Shown piece by piece: positions 5,086-7,994 of a stretch of DNA of 7,994 bases; position 1 is the stretch's first letter; every line of letters starts with the position of its first letter. The DNA is from Pseudobdellovibrionaceae bacterium (lineage in GTDB: Bacteria > Bdellovibrionota > Bdellovibrionia > Bdellovibrionales > JAMPXM01). The stretch covers positions 1 to 7,994 of the forward strand of contig JALHOI010000131.1 in assembly GCA_022843085.1 (NCBI GenBank), in the 5' to 3' direction. A program made the translations under genes and the position numbers. The notes under the pieces were generated by a model, which searched no databases, was not told the DNA's origin, and saw only the letters and a list, made by a program, of their open reading frames with translations.

Positions 5086-5726
5086 AACGCCTCTATCCGA
5101 GTGATGAATGATTCCCTTCGGCGGCTTAAAGCGCTTCACGGCCACGTCTAAGCTTTTTAAACAGAACTTGTGCGAGAGGTCTCGCGACACTGCCCATCCA
5201 ACGATCTTACGTGTGTAGACGTCGATCACGGCACTCAGGTAAACGTATTCGGTCACGAGCTTTATAAACGTGATGTCCGTCGACCAAAGTTGATTCGGAC
5301 CAGTCAGCTTAATACCTCGAACTAAGTTCGGATAAACGAGCCTTACTTCTGTGTGCGTGCCTCTTGGTTTCATCATTTTCTTCACGCAAGAAAAGATTCC
5401 GTACCTCTTCATGACTCTTCTGATCCGCTTGGGATTTACTGTTTTTCCCTCGCGAAGCAGGTGCTCTCGAACACGGCGATAGCCGTACCCGGGAAGCTCT
5501 CGGTGGATCTCATCGATCATCGCTTTCATCTCGAGATCACTCTTCAGCAGCTTTTCTTCGCGAACTGATTTTCGGTAGTAAGCCGATCTTGATAGGCCTG
5601 TCATTTTGCACGCTCTGGCAACAGATCCAAATTTTCCGAGGTGATGTTTGTTACAGGCGAAATCAAGTCGGAAAGCAGCTATGCTCAGCAAGGCTAGAGA
5701 TTGAACTCTTGGGCATGGAGATTCTT

Positions 5727-6218
5727 ATGAGAAGCATTTTTAGTTTCGGACTCGCGACGTTCGCTTTCTTGATGGTCGTGCCGCAACTTCGAGCCGATGC
5801 TGCAACCGACAGCGAGCCGTCTGCAAACTTTTGGAACTCAGCCTACCTTCAGCTGGCGAAGAATGATTGCGTCATCAAGGACCTCGGTAAGTATGGTTCA
5901 ACTGACAAAGCCTTCCAATTGTTTACGTCACCATCTAGCCGCAACGTACTTCTTCAACTTCGAAGTCTGACCCAATATAGCGGCGCGCAGCTGCCGTCGA
6001 TGATTGTGGCTGGACGCGCCAAAGAGTCTGTGCGCTTACCACAGTTGACTGTAACGGCTTCGGTCGCAATGAATTCGCCCGAGGGGGTGCAGGTCCTCGA
6101 TGTTGCGATCTTGAATACATTCGGAACCGATACCCGCAATTTTGATACACATGCTGGTGTGTTTCGAGTTTCAAAAAAAGGGGAGTTACTCGCCGAATCC
6201 ACGTACAGTTGTAGGTAA
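5727..6218 (+). CDS. Small exported protein of unknown function
   Basis: The product is 163 residues from ATG 5727, chosen because GGAG lies 6 nt upstream and because it opens directly into a signal peptide (MRSIFSFGLATFAFLMVVPQ with a probable cut after ADA at 23-25). Longer readings from 5589 run through IS3 sequence and are not credible. The mature part has two cysteines, C48 and C162, suggesting a disulfide between the beginning and end of the domain. Many beta-prone stretches (LPQLTVTASVAM, VQVLDVAILNTFG, AGVFRVSKKGELL) suggest a beta-rich periplasmic or secreted domain. Family not recognised. The start is about 36 bp past the last recognisable IS3 coding sequence, so the original promoter may have been replaced by remnant sequence. 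Confidence 0.7.
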   Translation: MRSIFSFGLATFAFLMVVPQLRADAATDSEPSANFWNSAYLQLAKNDCVIKDLGKYGSTDKAFQLFTSPSSRNVLLQLRSLTQYSGAQLPSMIVAGRAKESVRLPQLTVTASVAMNSPEGVQVLDVAILNTFGTDTRNFDTHAGVFRVSKKGELLAESTYSCR

Positions 6219-6309
6219 GATGACAAGCGTAGCGCCAGTCCGAAAAAAAGTGGCCTAAAGGATCGACCAATCACAATTTGAGCCCGCCGCGAACGGTTTG
6301 GTTTCAAGT

Positions 6310-6348
6310 CGAGCCGTCGAAGGTCGCTGCTTCGGATTCGATGGCTCG
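6310..6348 (+). promoter_or_regulatory. 12-bp-stem hairpin upstream of the GNAT-like gene
   Basis: CGAGCCGTCGAA (6310-6321) pairs with TTCGATGGCTCG (6337-6348), with one G-T wobble and a 15-nt loop. An alternative inner hairpin, CGAAG (6318-6322) with CTTCG (6330-6334), competes with it. It ends 21 nt before the ATG at 6370. With no T tract it is more like a leader structure, an mRNA-end stabiliser for the upstream gene or a palindromic repeat than an intrinsic terminator. Confidence 0.5.
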
Positions 6349-6369
6349 TGAGTTGCAGCCTCAAGCCGT

Positions 6370-6861
6370 ATGAAAGTGATTTTATGGGTTCTTGCACTGC
6401 TTCCTCTAACGGCACATTCGTCGACCTGTGAGAGCCTTTTTGTTTCTACTCCGTCCGGTGAAAACCGGGCAGGGAATGATGTGCCCAGTTTCACGGTCGC
6501 CCGGCCACCGGGTTTTTTATTTGAAATTCGAGCGCGCCATCACGACGGTCTGATGATGGGTACGTTTAAGGTTTACATGGACCCCATCACGGGTGGGACT
6601 TGGGCCGTACCTTTTGTTGCCGAATGTTTTCGGGGCAATGGTTTGGCCTTTCGGCTCTACCTCGAAGGAGCCAAGGTTTTACTCGCGAAGTACGGAGTTA
6701 CTCTGGCTAGTAATCGTCACCCCGGTCAGTTAACGCCAAATGCCAGAAGGGTCTGGGAAAAAATGGTTCAAACTGGATACGCTGTCCGGTCCGGGGAGGG
6801 ATATCAAATGATCCGTGCCAGGATTCAGACGACAGAGCTAATTATTCAGTCAGAGGATTGA
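6370..6861 (+). CDS. Exported GNAT-like N-acetyltransferase domain protein
   Basis: The product is 163 residues. The N-terminus (MKVILWVLALLPLTAHSSTC) is a signal peptide with a likely cut near AHS; the Thr before C20 argues against a lipobox. The mature part reads like a compact GNAT fold. A beta strand (GTWAVPFVAE, 76-85) leads into the acetyl-CoA pyrophosphate loop RGNGLA (88-93, the R-x-x-G-x-A motif A), then a helix (FRLYLEGAKVLLAKYG), a strand (VTLASN) and motif B with TPNARRVWEKMVQTGYAV (122-139). GNAT enzymes move an acetyl group from acetyl-CoA to an amine; the substrate here is unknown. An in-frame TGA shortly upstream fixes the start region, though no good Shine-Dalgarno is visible. 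Acetyl-CoA is normally absent outside the cytoplasm, so either the protein acts inside another cell, uses another donor, or the fold is repurposed. Confidence 0.68.
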   Translation: MKVILWVLALLPLTAHSSTCESLFVSTPSGENRAGNDVPSFTVARPPGFLFEIRARHHDGLMMGTFKVYMDPITGGTWAVPFVAECFRGNGLAFRLYLEGAKVLLAKYGVTLASNRHPGQLTPNARRVWEKMVQTGYAVRSGEGYQMIRARIQTTELIIQSED

Positions 6862-7212
6862 TTCAGATAAACGGTCAAAGCTGATTGAGCGCTGAGTGAA
6901 AAAATCTCGGTACCGATAATACTGCTCACCCGACCGTCGTCTTGAAAAAAGCCTCGCTGAAACAGTGCGAGATCTTTTCATTTTCCCCGGTCGTCGCAAA
7001 ACAAGATCCCTGACGCGTTTGCAATCAACTCTGCGTAATTCGGGAATTCGAAAAATATCGGGTTGGAACTTCTGAAAGTAATATTGAATCCCGAGTTCGG
7101 TTCGAACTGCGGCTGGCGCAAATGGGATTGAGTATTAGGTCGGTCGATTTATTTAGTTTTGTTTACAGAGTCTGGCTTATTCGAATCGTGATTCGTTATC
7201 GGAACAACGAGC
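6862..7212. other. Gene-free stretch between convergent genes
   Basis: No reading frame with protein-like character is seen. It contains a bidirectional terminator candidate near its left side and a short palindrome, CGAATC (7182-7187) with GATTCG (7190-7195), close to the end of the minus-strand genes. The remainder is AT-rich sequence without recognisable signals. Confidence 0.5.
6949..6984. terminator. Bidirectional intrinsic terminator candidate
   Basis: CTCGC (6953-6957) pairs with GCGAG (6967-6971), with possible extra CTG/CAG pairing inside. On the plus strand the stem is followed by ATCTTTTCATTTT; on the minus strand it is followed by GCTTTTTTC (AAAAAA just left of the stem). It fits between the convergent exported GNAT-like gene, which ends at 6861, and the minus-strand genes ending at 7213. 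Confidence 0.5.
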
Positions 7213-7494
7213 TCAGTTTTTTTTCCTGATTGGTCGATCAACGCCAGTCACGAGCATAACCTCCGTCCAAAATTCTCCGGAGCCGAAGACTGTCCCGATC
7301 GCGTTTCGACCGATGTACTCTACGCTTGTGACTCGTGAGCCAGGTATTAGCCGCAATGTTGCCATATAAAGCGCATTCAAAATCGGCACATTGCGGGCCA
7401 GAATGGGAACTTTCAGGATATCCGAGTCTCGAAGCGCAAGGCATGTGCCTTCTACGCAGCTAGGCGACCCGGGGCGGGGAACTGGCGAGTACAT
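7213..7494 (-). CDS. Unknown reading frame, possibly the C-terminal part of the preceding exported protein
   Basis: The frame encodes 93 residues from ATG 7494. It contains CVEGTCLALRDSD (13-25) with two cysteines, then a beta-rich tail (MATLRLIPGSRVTSVEYIGR, then GEFWTEVMLVTG) that looks like real protein. There is no well-spaced ribosome binding site: the nearest AGGAAG is more than 14 nt away, and the first 12 residues are low-complexity Pro/Arg. It overlaps the upstream frame by 35 bp in the +1 phase. Loss of one C in the CCCCGCCCCGGG tract (near 7470-7481) would join both into a single exported protein of about 210 residues. Alternatively it is a separate translationally coupled gene. 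Family not recognised. Confidence 0.45.
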   Translation of the reverse strand: MYSPVPRPGSPSCVEGTCLALRDSDILKVPILARNVPILNALYMATLRLIPGSRVTSVEYIGRNAIGTVFGSGEFWTEVMLVTGVDRPIRKKN

Positions 7495-7849
7495 CTGTTA
7501 GTTTTTTTACTTCCTCTTCAGTCGCACGGATGCCAACGCGGAAGTGTCCTTCATTTCGAGAACGCTCGCGTCTCGCCAGTGCAGTAACGGATCCCTTGCG
7601 CTCGAAGTAGGTGAGTGTGCCGAAGTACCCTCCGTCATTTTCAATATTCGTAGTTGTGAAGCCATCTCGTGTTTTCGGAAACCAGAGGACGGCGACAGAA
7701 TTCGTGACTGGCTCGGTTGAACGACTAAGAAAAGTTTTAAGGGTTCGCGCGATGTCTGCAAAATGCGTCGAGCAAGGACGCGCGCTGGCGTTCGGTATGA
7801 AGCCCGAAAGAATAGCCAACATAAGAAGGGCGGCTCGCGCTCCGGCCAT
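7460..7849 (-). CDS. Small exported protein of unknown function (may be truncated by a frameshift)
   Basis: From ATG 7849 the product is 129 residues and begins with a signal peptide (MAGARAALLMLAILSGFIPN, probable cut after ASA at 21-23). The frame remains open to a GTG at 7957, but that longer start would bury the signal peptide 36 residues in and has no better ribosome binding site, so 7849 is preferred. The mature part has one cysteine, C26, right after the cut. A beta-type stretch (NSVAVLWFPKT, then GYFGTLTYFERKGSVTALAR) leads to a short helix (TEEEVKKLTDVLA). The abrupt end SSPPRVA falls in a C-rich tract where the next frame takes over. Function unknown. The helix followed by 'CxxxxC' in the next frame is faintly reminiscent of permuted papain-like folds, but no catalytic His is evident, so I do not claim that. 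Confidence 0.55.
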   Translation of the reverse strand: MAGARAALLMLAILSGFIPNASARPCSTHFADIARTLKTFLSRSTEPVTNSVAVLWFPKTRDGFTTTNIENDGGYFGTLTYFERKGSVTALARRERSRNEGHFRVGIRATEEEVKKLTDVLASSPPRVA

Positions 7850-7966
7850 GTAAACTTGATCGGACACTTTCCAACTCGGATGAAGTAGACCTTGATCTAG
7901 AGGTTTTGAGAACAGAATCAGGGCGTTTCCGATCGCCCTCTTGAACAGAAGTCTCACCGAAACTCA

Positions 7967-7994
7967 GCGAGATCTACGTGCTCGCCGCTTTTTT
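7967..7994 (+). terminator. Possible intrinsic terminator at the window edge
   Basis: GCGAG (7967-7971) pairs with CTCGC (7981-7985) around a 9-nt loop, followed by CGC and six Ts at the end of the window. No plus-strand gene lies close upstream, so it may be fortuitous or serve a transcript not recognised here. Confidence 0.3.

Larger units (their letters stand above)
3304..5691 (-). mobile_element. IS3-family element remnant, interrupted by IS30
   Basis: The 3' end of the element lies at about 3304, where the terminal sequence begins TGGAGTGCG, followed by CCCCT and, further in, GACA. This resembles IS3/IS150-type ends that open with TG. OrfB is read on the minus strand and ends 16 bp inside that tip. 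At the other side recognisable transposase sequence stops near 5691: orfA and the opposite inverted repeat are missing, so no target duplication can be read. The IS30 at 3641-5082 splits the element. Subtracting it leaves about 945 bp of IS3 sequence. The remnant is not expected to move by itself. Confidence 0.8.
3320..5691 (-). pseudogene. IS3-family transposase OrfB, split by IS30 insertion
   Basis: The N-terminal part (5691 down to 5083) and C-terminal part (3637 down to 3320) join exactly once the IS30 and one TTG copy are removed, giving 308 residues. The N-terminal region has an IS3-type HTH_21 segment (SRSAYYRKS to RRVREHLL, about 34-79). The rve integrase core follows with D139 (QLWSTDITF), D199 (HHSDRGVQ) and E235 (NAYIESFFK). 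The gap of 35 residues between the last two is the DD(35)E spacing of the family, and the C-terminus has the typical YNTKRLHSALGYKTPSEF motif. The upstream fragment runs on into IS30 for 19 or so foreign residues. The start at 5691 is a TTG. The frame stays open to about 5727, and orfA, which normally supplies the DNA-binding domain by frameshifting, is absent. Confidence 0.88.

Noticed and set aside
5954..6494. Minus-strand frames of 79-153 codons
   Set aside because: They lie antisense to two genes with clear signal peptides and have arginine- and serine-rich shadow composition.
1..7994. CRISPR array, tRNA or rRNA genes
   Set aside because: No regularly spaced short repeats and no tRNA or rRNA-like sequence were seen by eye on either strand.

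Overview
The window is about 8 kb of accessory bacterial DNA. It is a mosaic of small orphan genes, insertion sequences and gene relics, with no housekeeping operon. No gene fixes the taxon. The moderate GC, sigma70-type promoters, many short exported proteins, and the BrnT/BrnA and Xer-type genes suit a Gram-negative bacterium. A Bdellovibrio-like predator is possible, but that is a low-confidence impression.

Left part (1-1901): the 3' end of an unrecognised gene comes first. A 380-bp gene-free stretch follows, holding an IS3-like solo end, a 25-nt direct repeat and a long imperfect hairpin. Next are an AraC-family regulator that starts at TTG behind a good ribosome binding site and, 55 bp later on the same strand, a small exported protein.

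Middle part (1887-3303): a tyrosine recombinase cut down to its N-terminal core-binding region faces a BrnT/BrnA toxin-antitoxin module across a shared intergenic region. The module has a near-consensus promoter. Its toxin gene is split by one extra A in a seven-A run, so toxin is made only if slippage, frameshifting or an error correction applies. A small helical TPR-like gene on the minus strand follows, with its own near-consensus promoter. Both promoters put the -10 box only 5-6 nt upstream of an ATG without a clear Shine-Dalgarno, which points to leaderless mRNAs.

Nested insertion sequences (3304 to about 5691): an IS3-family element on the minus strand is interrupted in its DDE transposase gene by a complete 1442-bp IS30-family element. 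The IS30 has 25-bp imperfect inverted repeats and a 3-bp TTG target duplication. Removing the IS30 and one TTG restores an uninterrupted 308-residue IS3 OrfB. The IS3 has lost orfA and its right end, so it is a dead remnant. The IS30 transposase looks intact.

Right part (5692-7994): a small exported protein begins about 36 bp past the last recognisable IS3 coding sequence. Then come a 12-bp-stem hairpin and a GNAT-fold protein with an N-terminal signal peptide, which is unusual because its usual cofactor acetyl-CoA is cytoplasmic. After a bidirectional terminator candidate and a gene-free stretch, two overlapping minus-strand reading frames close the window; they may be one exported protein split by a frameshift in a C-rich tract. 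The layout reads as a site of repeated insertion and deletion, with few genes that clearly act together beyond the BrnT/BrnA pair.
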